Part shown: piece after piece, positions 1 to 8,492 of the stretch | Numbering within the stretch: the first letter of the stretch is position 1 | Layout of the letters: every line of letters starts with the position of its first letter | Source of the DNA: Leidyana gryllorum EB-2025a | Lineage: Eukaryota; Apicomplexa | Direction: 5' to 3' | Length of the DNA stretch: 64,000 nucleotides | NCBI GenBank assembly: GCA_048772705.1 | Contig: JBLWGC010000123.1 | Coordinates: 17,039 to 81,038, forward strand | The notes under the pieces: model-generated | Told to the model about the DNA's origin: nothing | What the model saw: only the letters and a program-made list of their open reading frames with translations | Database searches by the model: none | Position numbers and translations under genes: made by a program

Positions 1-154
1 GTAGTTCTTGTTTTGCGCCGTCGTGTGCGACATATTCGTGGTAGACTTGTCGGCAAAAATACTAACTTGGTTCTAAGTCTGACTTGTGGTCGAAAGTATG
101 CAGAGATGAGAACTGGGCCTCGTTCCCCTTGAGTAGCGACTTGGGGTTACAACA
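1..154 (+). mobile_element. 3' part of a family-A LTR (cut by window edge)
   Basis: Matches the last ~154 bp of the ~600-bp LTR seen complete at 13803-14404 and, inverted, at 46440-47039, and ends GGGGTTACAACA. It stops 36 bp upstream of the tRNA at 191. The left end lies outside the window, so solo LTR versus full element cannot be decided. Confidence 0.9.
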
Positions 155-190
155 GGGTTGAGCCTTTTGAACACCGGAGCAGTTGGACGG

Positions 191-270
191 CCGGGGGTAG
201 CTCAGTTGGTAGAGCATCTGACTGTGGTGATGGCATCAGATAGTCGGCGGTTCGATTCCGCCTCACCGGA
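191..270 (+). tRNA. tRNA-Tyr body with anticodon GUG
   Basis: Same 80-nt intron-containing body as the Tyr genes (C1:G72, 7-nt intron position kept), but the anticodon reads GTG (His) instead of GTA. Either a decayed Tyr gene or a misreading tRNA. Confidence 0.6.
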
Positions 271-458
271 AGTAGAGTGGTGGTTGGCAGACTACTACTC
301 AACCTGATGGGTTTTGCAGACATCGTTGATGGGCCAACTGGAATGAATCTGGCGAAGATTCCATGCATATACAACTCAAATCTTGTCTCAGCTGTCGGAG
401 CAGCATATCTTAGACAACCTTGAAGAGACGTGGCGTATTGAGTCAACAACTGACAGAC

Positions 459-530
459 GGGCTGTTCTGGGAATCGAACCCAGGACTTCTTCCACCCAAA
501 GGAAGAATCATACCCTTAGACCAAACAGCC
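459..530 (-). tRNA. tRNA-Pro(UGG)
   Basis: Cloverleaf with anticodon loop TTTGGGT in a CTTCC/GGAAG stem; acceptor GGCTGTT pairs with AACAGCC. One D-loop change (CTTAGA instead of ACTAGA in plus orientation). UGG is the rarest of the Pro anticodons here. Confidence 0.85.
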
Positions 531-615
531 GACAACCCACCATCCCGGTACAACCCCCAGTACTGTGGAATCAGTCGAGCACGCCTTTCGGCTCCCTCTT
601 TCATGTTGGACACTG

Positions 616-687
616 AGAAGCGTGGCTCAGTGGGAGAGTGTTGGGCTCCTGACAGGAGGGTCCGTCGGTCGAAACGACGCACTGCTA
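616..687 (+). pseudogene. initiator tRNA-Met pseudogene
   Basis: D-arm and T-arm regions match initiator Met, but the acceptor is AGAAGCG and the loop no longer reads CAT (CTCCTGA). Confidence 0.7.
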
Positions 688-747
688 AGCGTCAGCAGGA
701 GGACACACTTATAGAAATGATACAGGCGTCTTTTGGATTCAAGAGCT

Positions 748-822
748 CCCCGATCCGGCTATCGACGCTACACGTTTGGCGTGCAAAGTCACCTCTCTAC
801 CACTTGAAATAGCCGCCAACCC
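748..822 (-). pseudogene. tRNA-Ala remnant
   Basis: Only the D-arm/anticodon region (TTTGCA context) resembles Ala(UGC); T-arm unrecognisable. Related remnants at 16937, 35325 and 45219. Confidence 0.45.
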
Positions 823-896
823 GCCAAACCCAAGTGAATCTTCCCCGCCTCGGTTCCTCAACAGTGGCACCTCGAGCTCTCAAGCTCAACACTGCG

Positions 897-972
897 GCAC
901 AGATCGCGGGGTGGTCGGAGATGCCAAACTCGAATTTGGATCGCGTAAGTCTGCATGGCTCGGAATGTCAGC
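897..972 (+). pseudogene. tRNA-Leu(CAA)-derived pseudogene
   Basis: Begins GCACAGAT and keeps the variable-arm end GTCTGCATGG, but the loop reads CTCGAAT and the T-arm is lost. Similar remnants at 26490, 37750 and 45084. Confidence 0.5.
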
Positions 973-1011
973 CACTCTTGTCGATTCCGCTGTGGAGCGA
1001 GACCACGAGAA

Positions 1012-1083
1012 CGGTGGGCGGGACTCAAACCCACAACCTTTGCCTCCGGAGGGCAACACGCTATCCGTTGCGCCACCGCACAA
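1012..1083 (-). pseudogene. tRNA-Arg(CCG), damaged copy
   Basis: Loop CTCCGGA intact, but three bases are missing at the acceptor/D-arm junction compared with the copy at 44958, so the acceptor cannot fold. Confidence 0.65.
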
Positions 1084-1250
1084 TCCACAGCCTCACTGTC
1101 TGCGACCCCTGAGTCGGTGATATCGCCTGGCCCCGCTGGTTCGATTCAGCACTTGTCAAGTGGACGTAGTAGGCGGAGTTCGAAAGACTCCTTATCTTAT
1201 TTGAGACACGGGTATCAACTCTGCTAGACCCTCGTCAGAGCCTAGCAAAA

Positions 1251-1322
1251 GGGCTGTTCTGGGAATCGAACCCAGGACTCCTTCCACCCTAAGGAAGGAT
1301 CATACCACTAGACCAAACAGCC
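1251..1322 (-). tRNA. tRNA-Pro(AGG)
   Basis: Loop TTAGGGT with complete acceptor and T-arm. Confidence 0.92.
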
Positions 1323-1376
1323 GACTGGTCGGTGGTGCAAATTGCTGGTAGAGTCGGGAGACTGGTCATAATATGT

Positions 1377-1449
1377 CAGCGGCTAGCTCAAATGATATAG
1401 CACTCGCTTAAGATGCGAGAGATACTGGGATCAATGCCCAGGTCGTCCA
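1377..1449 (+). pseudogene. tRNA-Ala body with anticodon AAG
   Basis: Matches Ala(AGC) except loop TTAAGAT (AAG, a Leu anticodon), a D-loop insertion and a T-loop change. Confidence 0.55.
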
Positions 1450-1515
1450 AACTTCCAATGCGGTATTTGAAAACAGAGTCACGACCGAATGGAGTTGATG
1501 CCCGATCACATAACA

Positions 1516-1597
1516 CGACAACTGCTGCATTCGAACCAGCGCGGGCCAGGCCCAGTAGATTTCTAGTCTACCCCCTTAACCACTCGGGCAAGTTGCC
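1516..1597 (-). tRNA. tRNA-Ser(AGA)
   Basis: 82-nt class II tRNA; loop CTAGAAA, acceptor GGCAACT/AGTTGTC. One T-stem mismatch. Its 3' end is complementary to the PBS of element D at 59837. Confidence 0.88.
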
Positions 1598-1663
1598 ACC
1601 TGTCCAACTCGGCATTTTGCGGCCAGTGCCGTCACATACGGTTCAACAAGCTTTACTAGGACT

Positions 1664-1732
1664 GCTCGCGCCGCCCGAACCCGCGGTTCTCCCTTCAAAA
1701 GTCTTGCGCTCTACCGACGGAGTTGGGGCGGC
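1664..1732 (-). pseudogene. tRNA-Lys pseudogene (recurrent type)
   Basis: Lys acceptor and D-arm, but the anticodon 3' stem is replaced (TTTTGAAGGGAGAAC). The same defective form recurs at 5825, 27785, 30557, 39761 and 42227, so the lesion predates the duplications. Confidence 0.75.
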
Positions 1733-1826
1733 AAGAAGCTCGGACTTGGTAACAAATTCCAGTCGTATTGATGGTGGAATCTTTCCGAGACGGTTCGGCA
1801 GGCCGAAGCCTAAACTCGAGCACTTG

Positions 1827-1899
1827 TCCACTGTAGTCTAAGTGGCTAGGATATGCGGCTCTCACCCGCACGATCCGGGTTCAAGTCCCGGCAGTGGAA
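1827..1899 (+). tRNA. tRNA-Glu(CUC)
   Basis: TCCACTG/CAGTGGA acceptor, loop CTCTCAC in a TGCGG/CCGCA stem. Confidence 0.93.
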
Positions 1900-1975
1900 G
1901 TCATTGAAGTACTCGAGCAAAGTGCTCCACTAATCTCCGTCAGTAGCCATCGTTTCGTTGTCTCCAACTTACATT

Positions 1976-2047
1976 GCCTTCGAAGCTTAGGGGCAGAGCG
2001 TTCGCTTCCTAAACGAGAAGGCGCCGGCTCGATTCCGGCAGAAGGCT
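1976..2047 (+). pseudogene. tRNA-Thr body with anticodon CCU
   Basis: Derived from Thr(CGU): loop TTCCTAA instead of TTCGTAA, with a broken anticodon stem (ACGAG). Confidence 0.55.
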
Positions 2048-2115
2048 TTGATGCATCGATAGGCTTATAAAGAATGGCTGTCCACCAGGTACAAGAGTCA
2101 ACAGAATCGTGTTCT

Positions 2116-2186
2116 GCATCTGTGGTCTAGTGGAAGAGTCTCTCGCTGCCATCAAGATAGCCCGTGTGCGATTCCCGACAGATGCA
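2116..2186 (+). pseudogene. tRNA-Gly(GCC), degenerate
   Basis: Acceptor and GCC loop kept; D-loop short and T-stem broken. Same allele type as the duplicated copies at 32064 and 32213. Confidence 0.6.
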
Positions 2187-2230
2187 AAACGATAGCATGA
2201 TGAGTTTGTCGGCGATTGCGATTCCGACCC

Positions 2231-2303
2231 TGGGAGTGGAGAGGATCGAACTCTCGACTTCAGGATTATGAGACCTACGCGCTACCGACTGCGCTACACT
2301 CCC
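2231..2303 (-). tRNA. elongator tRNA-Met(CAU)
   Basis: GGGAGTG/CACTCCC acceptor, loop CTCATAA, normal TTCGATC T-loop, so distinct from the initiator. Second copy at 32326. Confidence 0.85.
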
Positions 2304-2378
2304 CCCCGACTGTCTCCGAAGAATCACCCGAACCCAGAACCATGCTGCCAGGCAGGTTGGGTCAAGATACAACAAAGC

Positions 2379-2449
2379 GGGCTGTTCTGGGAATCGAACC
2401 CAGCACTCAATCCACCCTAAGGAAGGATATACCACTAGACCAAACAGCT
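2379..2449 (-). tRNA. tRNA-Pro(AGG), slightly degenerate
   Basis: Loop TTAGGGT, but the 3' anticodon stem is altered and one base is missing. Confidence 0.7.
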
Positions 2450-2537
2450 GACTGGTCGGTGGTGCAATCCGCGGGTAGAGTCGAGAGAGTGGTCATGCTA
2501 TGTTGGCAACCGATAAATGCGATGGGGACTGCACGTC

Positions 2538-2609
2538 GGGCGACTGGCTCAGATGGTAAAGCGCTCGCTTAGCATGCGAAAGGTATGGGATCGATGTCCA
2601 GGTCGTCCA
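2538..2609 (+). tRNA. tRNA-Ala(AGC)
   Basis: Loop TTAGCAT; one base deleted before the T-arm relative to sister copies. Confidence 0.75.
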
Positions 2610-2712
2610 AACTTCGTACGGCTGCACCTGCCGCTATGTATTTACCGAGTTGAGAGCCTTTGATTGTGCCCTGTAGCCCTTGGATAGACTTTGGCATCGC
2701 AATACGGTCTAG

Positions 2713-2784
2713 GGTGCCTGAGACCGCCGACCTGCGACTTAGTATTTAACAATCACACGCTTTGCCCACTGCGCTACAAGAGCC
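2713..2784 (-). pseudogene. tRNA-Asn pseudogene
   Basis: Asn D-arm and GTT loop recognisable; T-arm and stem decayed. Related to 18507 and 21578. Confidence 0.55.
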
Positions 2785-2882
2785 AGTTGAATATTTTGGA
2801 GGTTAGTAGAAAAACCCGTTTTGCATGTGTGGGGAAGCTCTAGTCCGGATGGCTCTATCAACTCTTTGAGAAGGGCTAAATC

Positions 2883-2954
2883 GGTTGCGTGGTGTAGTGG
2901 TTAGCACTGGAGACTTTGAATCTCCCGACCTGGGTTCGATTCCCGGGGCGACCT
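2883..2954 (+). tRNA. tRNA-Gln(UUG)
   Basis: GGTTGCG acceptor, loop CTTTGAA in GGAGA/TCTCC. The only well-preserved UUG copy; other intact Gln genes are CUG. Confidence 0.9.
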
Positions 2955-3017
2955 TGAAACTAGTCCTCACTACTTCGTGAAACCTCCCTACTAGCTTTGG
3001 TCTGCGGGACCTGCCGT

Positions 3018-3090
3018 GCAGCCATGGTCTAGTGGTTACGACGTCTGCTTCACACGCAGAAGGTCCCGAGTTCGATCCTCGGTGGCTGTA
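3018..3090 (+). tRNA. tRNA-Val(CAC)
   Basis: GCAGCCA/TGGCTGT acceptor, loop TTCACAC in TCTGC/GCAGA. Confidence 0.93.
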
Positions 3091-3146
3091 GCTCGCAACT
3101 TTCAGCGAGAACCAAAGGAGAGAATCTTAGAGCGAAACCACCTGCG

Positions 3147-3218
3147 CTCCGAGACCGGGAATCGAACCCGGGTCTTCCGAGTGTCAGGCGGAAATACTAA
3201 CCACTAGACTATCTCGGC
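3147..3218 (-). tRNA. tRNA-Asp body with anticodon GAC
   Basis: Acceptor and T-arm of Asp, but the loop reads CTGACAC (GAC, Val) and one anticodon-stem pair is lost. Probably non-functional. Confidence 0.55.
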
Positions 3219-3304
3219 CGCTCTAAATACGCCGGCCTCCAACTTCAAAAGTCTTTCCATTTTGTTATCTCAATTGTACTCAGCGGGTTGCACGACCGAC
3301 AGGC

Positions 3305-3376
3305 GGCTGTTTGGTCTAGTGGTATGATTCTTCCTTCGGGTGGAAGAAGTCCTGGGTTCGACTCCCAGAAGAGCCC
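3305..3376 (+). tRNA. tRNA-Pro(CGG)
   Basis: Loop TTCGGGT in CTTCC/GGAAG; one acceptor mismatch (AAGAGCC). Confidence 0.85.
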
Positions 3377-3514
3377 GTCTGATAGTTGTTGACTGAATGC
3401 CACGTCTCTCCAAGGTCGGCTACCATACGCGGCTCCCACTCGTATAATCCCGGATGAAGTCCAGACCAGCTGAGACAAAATCTGAGTTGCAGCAGTTGTG
3501 AGGGGCTGGAACTG

Positions 3515-3586
3515 CTCCGAGACCGGGAATCGAACCCGGGTCTTCCGCGTGACAGGCGGAAATACTAACCACTATACTATCTCGGA
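3515..3586 (-). tRNA. tRNA-Asp(GUC)
   Basis: TCCGAGA/TCTCGGA acceptor, loop CTGTCAC in a full CCGC/GCGG stem. Confidence 0.94.
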
Positions 3587-3680
3587 CGCTCTGAACACGC
3601 CGCCCTCCAACCCCAAAAGTCCTTCCATTTTGAGATGTCAAGCACAGAAAACGCGTGGAGCGGCGAGCCAACAACATGCC

Positions 3681-3752
3681 GGCAAAGATGGCCGAGTTGC
3701 CCAAGACGCTGTGCTCAGACTGCAGTCCGAAAGCTCGAGGATCTGGGGTTAA
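3681..3752 (+). pseudogene. tRNA-Leu(CAG) pseudogene
   Basis: 5' half with CAG loop recognisable; variable arm and T-arm decayed. Counterparts at 8768, 24040 and 31630. Confidence 0.6.
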
Positions 3753-3781
3753 GCCTTTCGAACCCCGGAGCAGTTGGACAG

Positions 3782-3861
3782 CGGGGGAAAGCTCAGTTGG
3801 TAGAGCATCTGACTGTAGTGCTGGCATCAGATAGTCGGCGCTTCGGTTCCGTCCCACCGGA
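3782..3861 (+). tRNA. tRNA-Tyr(GUA), degenerate
   Basis: GTA anticodon and 7-nt intron TGCTGGC kept, but acceptor and T-arm have several changes. Confidence 0.65.
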
Positions 3862-3927
3862 TGGTTTTGGCACACAGCGTTGATAGGCCAACTAGACAAC
3901 TCCGGCGAGGCTTCCATCTATTGTAGT

Positions 3928-4001
3928 TCGGAAAGGTTGGGAATCGATCCCAGAACCTTTCGTATACTAAGCCACCGTTTCATCATCTGGGCTAGCCTCC
4001 C
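3928..4001 (-). pseudogene. Ala-derived tRNA-like gene
   Basis: GGGAGGC start, T-arm like Ala, loop TTAGTAT without a pairing anticodon stem. A recurrent class (8493, 23759, 27167, 31359). Confidence 0.55.
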
Positions 4002-4090
4002 ACTGTGCCTACCTCATGGCATTGAGTGATACTTCACATAGTGAGACGAGTCTCTCGACTGTACCCAGCGGGTTGAACCACCGGCTAGGC

Positions 4091-4162
4091 GGCCGTTTGG
4101 TCTAGTGGTATGATCCTTCCTTAGGGTGGAAGGAGTCCTGGGTTCGATTCCCAGAACAGCCC
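4091..4162 (+). tRNA. tRNA-Pro(AGG)
   Basis: Loop TTAGGGT; acceptor starts GGCCGTT (C:G pair weakened to C:A). Confidence 0.88.
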
Positions 4163-4263
4163 GTCTGATAGTTGTTGACGCAACACGGCACTCGACCCAT
4201 CCCCGACAGCTAAGACAGGATCTGAGTTGTTGACTCAACAGGCTGCAACCCGGCCATCCGCCC

Positions 4264-4336
4264 AGACGCTACTGGGACTCGAACCCAGAATCCCCGGTTC
4301 CGTAGACCGATGCCATATCCATTAGGCCATAGCGCC
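4264..4336 (-). tRNA. tRNA-Arg(ACG)
   Basis: GGCGCTA/TAGCGTC acceptor, loop CTACGGA. Confidence 0.93.
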
Positions 4337-4457
4337 GACTAGCGGAGCCGTCAAATGGGAGTGTGTAGCGATCAAGACAGGACATGGGCAGCTACGCCCG
4401 ATGGTGGGTGTGGACAGACTTCACCCACATCTCCCATTCGAGACATCGGGGACATAC

Positions 4458-4529
4458 TATCCAAGCCAGGATTCGAGCCTGGGTTTGCACGGCCACAACG
4501 TGCTGTCCTAACCACTAGACGACTCGGAC
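4458..4529 (-). tRNA. tRNA-His(GUG), chimeric
   Basis: The 5' half and anticodon arm match the canonical His gene (9293, 39052), whereas the 3' acceptor (CTTGGAT) and downstream flank match the divergent His class (17359, 33278). The acceptor still pairs through G:U wobbles. Looks like recombination inside a tRNA gene. Confidence 0.8.
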
Positions 4530-4598
4530 AAATCTTTGAGCGAGGCGTAGAGGTAGCGCAGCATTGATCAGGATGGGATGGAACAGCCACTCCTCAAC

Positions 4599-4678
4599 TT
4601 CGGGTGGAACGGAATTTACTCGTGGAATATCTGATGCCACCACTACAGTCAGATACGTTACCATCTAAGCAGCCCGGG
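4599..4678 (-). pseudogene. tRNA-Tyr pseudogene
   Basis: GTA and an intron (TGGTGGC) remain; acceptor, D-arm and T-arm decayed. Same allele at 10487 and 38872. Confidence 0.75.
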
Positions 4679-4774
4679 CCGTAAGGGTACTTCGGGGTGG
4701 CACACCGCAGCCAGAACGACATCGGCGGTCGCAACGGAAGCCATTAACACTCTGGAACTCAGAAGGAAAGTAAT

Positions 4775-4858
4775 GCACAGATGCCCGAGTGGTCTAAGGG
4801 GCCAGACTCAAGTTCTGGTAGGCGCAAGTCTGCATGGGTTCGAATCCCATTCTGTGCA
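4775..4858 (+). tRNA. tRNA-Leu(CAA)
   Basis: 84-nt class II tRNA; GCACAGA/TCTGTGC acceptor, loop CTCAAGT in CCAGA/TCTGG. Copies at 10663 and 38694. Confidence 0.94.
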
Positions 4859-4922
4859 ACGGCGATCATCCCCAAAAAAAAACTGGAAAAGGCCACAGTC
4901 GGTTGCATGCAGCCGAGTAATC

Positions 4923-4992
4923 GGCTGTTGCTCTGCTGGTTTGATCCTTCCTCAGAGTGGAAGGAGTCCTGGGTTCGATTCCAGAACAGCCC
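4923..4992 (+). pseudogene. tRNA-Pro pseudogene (loop TCAGAGT)
   Basis: U33 lost and anticodon position reads AGA; D-arm altered; two bases shorter. Same form at 10836 and 38536. Confidence 0.75.
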
Positions 4993-5133
4993 TATTGGTC
5001 GTCGTTTGACTTGACTGGACATGTTGCCCTCAGAACCAACACAGCCACCTCGTTAGCCCGCTTCGGTAGAGCAGTCAGGGCAACTAACATCTCGAAAATC
5101 ACATTTCGGCTACCTCTTCCATGTTGCAGACTG

Positions 5134-5205
5134 AGCAGTGTAGCTCAGTGGAAGAGTGTTAGGCTCATAACGCAAAGGTGCGTCGATCGAAACGACGCAC
5201 TGCTA
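5134..5205 (+). tRNA. initiator tRNA-Met(CAU)
   Basis: A1:U72, loop CTCATAA, T-loop GATCGAAA typical of eukaryotic initiators. One anticodon-stem change. Confidence 0.85.
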
Positions 5206-5247
5206 AGTGTGCGCAGAAGGGAACAGTTGCAGGATAGATTGGCTCGT

Positions 5248-5318
5248 GAGCTGCTGCCCGAATCGAACCGGCGACCTTTCACTTACTAAGCGAATGCTCT
5301 GCCCCAAGCTAAGAAGGC
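5248..5318 (-). tRNA. tRNA-Thr(AGU), degenerate
   Basis: Loop TTAGTAA, but the 3' acceptor strand (AGCTGCT in plus orientation) no longer pairs. Confidence 0.6.
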
Positions 5319-5446
5319 AATGTCAACTGGACATCACGAATGAGTCCCTATTGACGGAAGTTACTGAAGCACATTGTTCCACCACTCAATACTTCCACTG
5401 CTCCACATACCGGCCAATAGGGTGTAACTAAGTTTAGAGTTTCCTT

Positions 5447-5520
5447 GCCGCCCTTAGCTCAGTCGGTAGAGCGCAAGACTTTTAATTTTGCAGTCGCGGG
5501 TTCGAGCCCCGCGGGCGGTG
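5447..5520 (+). tRNA. tRNA-Lys(UUU)
   Basis: GCCGCCC/GGGCGGT acceptor, loop CTTTTAA; one extra T before the D-arm. Confidence 0.85.
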
Positions 5521-5580
5521 CAAGTCAATGTCTCTGGGAGTAAGAATGGAACCGTTGCCTACAACCACACTCTGCTGGAT

Positions 5581-5653
5581 TTCCACTGGCGGCACTTAAA
5601 CCCGGATCCTTCGGGTGAAAGCCGCATATCCTAGCCGCTTAGACTACAGTGGA
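5581..5653 (-). tRNA. tRNA-Glu(UUC)
   Basis: Loop CTTTCAC. T-loop reads TTTAAGT, so somewhat degraded. Confidence 0.8.
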
Positions 5654-5824
5654 CGAGTGGTTGAGTTGGGGCTTCGGCCGAGAGCCGTACCGTCTTGGAA
5701 AAAATGGTATGTCGGCGTGATCAAGTGAGTGGATCTCTGATACAGATTCGGACTTAGTAACCAATTCCATTTGTATTGATCGTGGAATCTTGGGCCTTCC
5801 TCGGGTACGGGGCGAGCTTCCTTG

Positions 5825-5895
5825 CCGTCCCAAATCAGTCGGTAGAGCGCCAGCCTTTTGAAGGGAGAACCGCGGGTTCGGGCAGCGCGAGCGGT
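5825..5895 (+). pseudogene. tRNA-Lys pseudogene (recurrent type)
   Basis: Same altered anticodon arm as at 1664, with further acceptor decay. Confidence 0.65.
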
Positions 5896-5958
5896 CCGAG
5901 TCAAGCTTGCTGAACCGTATGTGAAGCCACTGTCTGCGGCATGCCGAGTTCGGCCGTT

Positions 5959-6040
5959 GGCAACTTGCCCGAGTGGTTAAAGGGGTAGACTAGCAATCCA
6001 CTGGGCCCGGCCCGCGCTGGTTCAAATCCAGCAGTTGTCG
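5959..6040 (+). tRNA. tRNA-Ser body with anticodon AGC
   Basis: Complete Ser acceptor, variable arm and T-arm, but loop CTAGCAA (AGC, Ala anticodon) and one stem change. If charged with Ser it would misread Ala codons. Confidence 0.7.
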
Positions 6041-6104
6041 TGCGATGTGATCGGAGGGTCAAACACCAACTCACGCATAAAACTCAACCATGTGCTATCT
6101 CCTC

Positions 6105-6175
6105 TGCATCTGCCGGGAATCGAACCCGGGTGGTCTCGATCGTGACGAGACATTCTACCACTAGACCCTAGATGC
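6105..6175 (-). pseudogene. tRNA-Gly body with anticodon ACG
   Basis: Loop TCACGAT replaces TTGCCAT, losing U33. Confidence 0.65.
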
Positions 6176-6271
6176 GGAATAGCTTGTTGTTGAAGCTCGT
6201 ACACAATAACGGCCGTTTTGCTCCGAATGAGAAGACAGGGTCAAGTTGAGCGAGTATGAGAGGCGGCTCGT

Positions 6272-6343
6272 GGGTACGTAGTTCAGTGGTAGAGCAGCTG
6301 ACTGCAGATCAGCAAGTCCGTGGTTCAACTCCGCGCGTGCCCT
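6272..6343 (+). tRNA. tRNA-Cys(GCA)
   Basis: GGGTACG/CGTGCCC acceptor, loop CTGCAGA in GCTGA/TCAGC. Confidence 0.9.
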
Positions 6344-6460
6344 GAAGTTGGGCTGAAAGGCTGGAAGATGTTAAACCAACATTCCTGACCACAGTGGGTT
6401 GCAGAATCCTGCGGTAGAAAGAGCAGGGTCTTTATACTAACCTCTGAAACATTGTAGCTG

Positions 6461-6533
6461 GGTCTTGTAGCTCAGTCGGCAGAGCGTGTGGCTGTTAACC
6501 ACAAAGTCACAGGTTCGAAACCTGCCAGGAGCG
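6461..6533 (+). tRNA. tRNA-Asn(GUU)
   Basis: Loop CTGTTAA in GTGG/CCAC; one acceptor change (AGGAGC). Confidence 0.85.
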
Positions 6534-6596
6534 GGTTCTGCGACAGTGTACTCTCTAGACGGTATTTAAATACCGGCAGTTGCAGACTACGAAGTT

Positions 6597-6669
6597 TGGA
6601 CGACCTGGGCATCGATCCGAGTACCTCTCACATGCTAAGCGAGCGCTCTACCATTTGAGCTAGTCGCCC
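6597..6669 (-). tRNA. tRNA-Ala(AGC)
   Basis: Loop TTAGCAT; one anticodon-stem and one T-stem change. Confidence 0.8.
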
Positions 6670-6767
6670 GTTGTGCAGACATTGTACAGACCCCATCGCA
6701 TTTTTATGTTCTCAACATCGTATGATCACTCTCTCGACTGTATTCAGCGGGTTTCACGACCGACAGG

Positions 6768-6839
6768 GGCTGATTGGTCTAGTGGTGTGATTATTCCTTA
6801 GGGTGGAAGAAGTCCTGGGTTCGATTCCCAGAACAGCCC
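6768..6839 (+). tRNA. tRNA-Pro(AGG)
   Basis: Loop TTAGGGT; minor acceptor and D-loop changes. Confidence 0.8.
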
Positions 6840-6976
6840 CGTTGGTTGTCGGTTGACCCGATGGGATAAGCAGTTTTAGAAGTAACACAGCCACCTCGTC
6901 ACCACTTCGGCACTCAAGGCAATTCTGCGGTAGAAAGAGGAGGGTCTCTATAATCACCTCTGAAATATTGTAGCTG

Positions 6977-7049
6977 GGTCTTGTAGCTCAGTCGGCAGAG
7001 CGTGTGGCTGTTAACCACAAAGTCGCAGGTTCGAAACCTGCCAGGACCG
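6977..7049 (+). tRNA. tRNA-Asn(GUU)
   Basis: Intact; the upstream sequence repeats that of the Asn gene at 6461, so a local duplication. Confidence 0.94.
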
Positions 7050-7215
7050 GTTTCAGATGCACCCTAAACACTGACTGCGCGGCTCTCCCAATGGCATTTG
7101 TGGTATGCGACTCTTCAAAGATGTAAGGTGGTTTTGATCCCTCCAGGTGTTGGTAGAGTCGGGAGACTGCTCATAATATGTCAAGAAGCACTAAATGCTA
7201 TGGGGTCTGCATAGC

Positions 7216-7288
7216 GGGCGACTAGCTCAAATGATATAGCACTCGCTTAGCATGCAAGAGATACTGGGATCGATGCCCGGGTCGTCCA
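7216..7288 (+). tRNA. tRNA-Ala(AGC)
   Basis: Loop TTAGCAT, D-loop insertion and a weakened stem (GCAAG). Confidence 0.7.
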
Positions 7289-7377
7289 AACTACATGCAA
7301 CCTTCGCTACAGAGAAACGCCCGCGGCGTGGTCAAAAAGTGTGAGTGTTGTTCTTGTAATCCAATCGACAAGCTACT

Positions 7378-7450
7378 GCCTACGTGGCGCAATGGATAGC
7401 GTGTTGGACTTCTAATCCAAAGGTTGCGAGTTCGAATCTCGCAGGAGGTA
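7378..7450 (+). tRNA. tRNA-Arg(UCU)
   Basis: Loop CTTCTAA in TTGGA/TCCAA; two acceptor mismatches. Single copy in the window. Confidence 0.82.
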
Positions 7451-7516
7451 GCCAAATGATCAGCAGCTTACTTCGATCACCTGGCTGACTCTAGCTGCCT
7501 TCGCCGTGGAATGTTG

Positions 7517-7589
7517 TCCACTGTAGTCTAAGTGGCTAGGATATGCGGCTCTCACCCGCACACTCCGGGTTCAAGTCCCGGCAGTGGAA
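7517..7589 (+). tRNA. tRNA-Glu(CUC)
   Basis: First gene of the Glu-Lys-His-Arg-Pro block repeated at 23011 and 33009. Confidence 0.93.
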
Positions 7590-7623
7590 ATCCAGCTGAG
7601 TGTGCTTGCAGGCAACAGATCCA

Positions 7624-7696
7624 CACCGCCCGCGGGGCTCGAACCCGCGACTGCAAGATTAAGAGTCTTGCGCTCTACCGACTGAGCTAGGGCGGC
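7624..7696 (-). tRNA. tRNA-Lys(CUU)
   Basis: Loop CTCTTAA in CAAGA/TCTTG; convergent with the Glu gene at 7517. Confidence 0.94.
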
Positions 7697-7759
7697 AAGA
7701 AAGCAACGACACAAAACCCGATAGCCTGACAACTAAAGTGGCTTTGGTATCCACCAGCC

Positions 7760-7809
7760 TCAGCAAGTTGTGGCCGTGCATACCCAGGCCCGAATCCTGG
7801 CTTGGATAG
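7760..7809 (+). pseudogene. tRNA-His 3' fragment
   Basis: Divergent His gene (as 17359) lacking the acceptor 5' strand and D-arm. Same deletion at 23253. Confidence 0.75.
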
Positions 7810-7884
7810 TATGTCCCCGATGTTTTGAATGGGAGATGTGGGTGATGCCATCGGGCGTCGCTGCCCATGTCCTGTCTTGATCGC

Positions 7885-8219
7885 TGATTGGAGTTTGTGG
7901 GGTCCTGGGAGGGGTTTGGATCGGTGGTGACGCGGTGTTGGATTGGCGTGACCTCCTCAACTTGTTCCGACATGTCTGGTTCCTTGGAGGATCGCCTTTG
8001 TAGGCGTAGGCTCTGTGATCGGGTTATTACGGGTATGATGAGTAGTAGAAGTTGTAGTAGATTAGTTGTAGTTTCGTTGATCTATAGTCACTGATTAAGA
8101 GTGGCGCATCTCTCGCTCTGTCTATTCTTTTCTATTCTGTCTGTGCTTTTGTAGTTGTGTGCGGCATCGTCCCAATGGGCGATGCAGCTGGGTTGTGTCT
8201 GTGTGTCTATTACAGATCA
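7885..8219. mobile_element. Solo LTR, family X (335 bp)
   Basis: Starts TGATTGG, ends CAGATCA, flanked by ATCGC at 7880-7884 and 8220-8224. The paralogous block near 23385 reads straight through the target, so this is an insertion with a 5-bp duplication. It sits 35 bp upstream of tRNA-Arg(ACG). No coding region seen. Confidence 0.85.
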
Positions 8220-8254
8220 ATCGCTACACACTTCCATTTGACGGCTCCGCTAGT

Positions 8255-8327
8255 GGCGCTATGGCCTAATGGATATGGCATCGGTCTACGGAACCGGGGA
8301 TTCTGGGTTCGAGTCCCAGTAGCGTCT
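8255..8327 (+). tRNA. tRNA-Arg(ACG)
   Basis: Intact; downstream of solo LTR X. Confidence 0.94.
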
Positions 8328-8385
8328 GGACGAATGGCCGGGTTGCAGCCTGTTGAGTGCCGTGTTGCGTCAACAACTATCAGAC

Positions 8386-8457
8386 GGGCTGTTCTGGGAA
8401 TCGAACCCAGGACTTCTTCCACCCGAAGGAAGAATCATACCACTAGACCAAACAGCC
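8386..8457 (-). tRNA. tRNA-Pro(CGG)
   Basis: Loop TTCGGGT, all arms intact; the sister block has AGG here (23598). Confidence 0.94.
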
Positions 8458-8492
8458 GCCTAGATCACTCAATGCCATGAGGTAGGCACAGA

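Noticed and set aside
4865-4885. A-run after Leu(CAA) as a Pol III terminator
   Set aside because: It is oligo-A on the gene's coding strand; a terminator would need oligo-T there.
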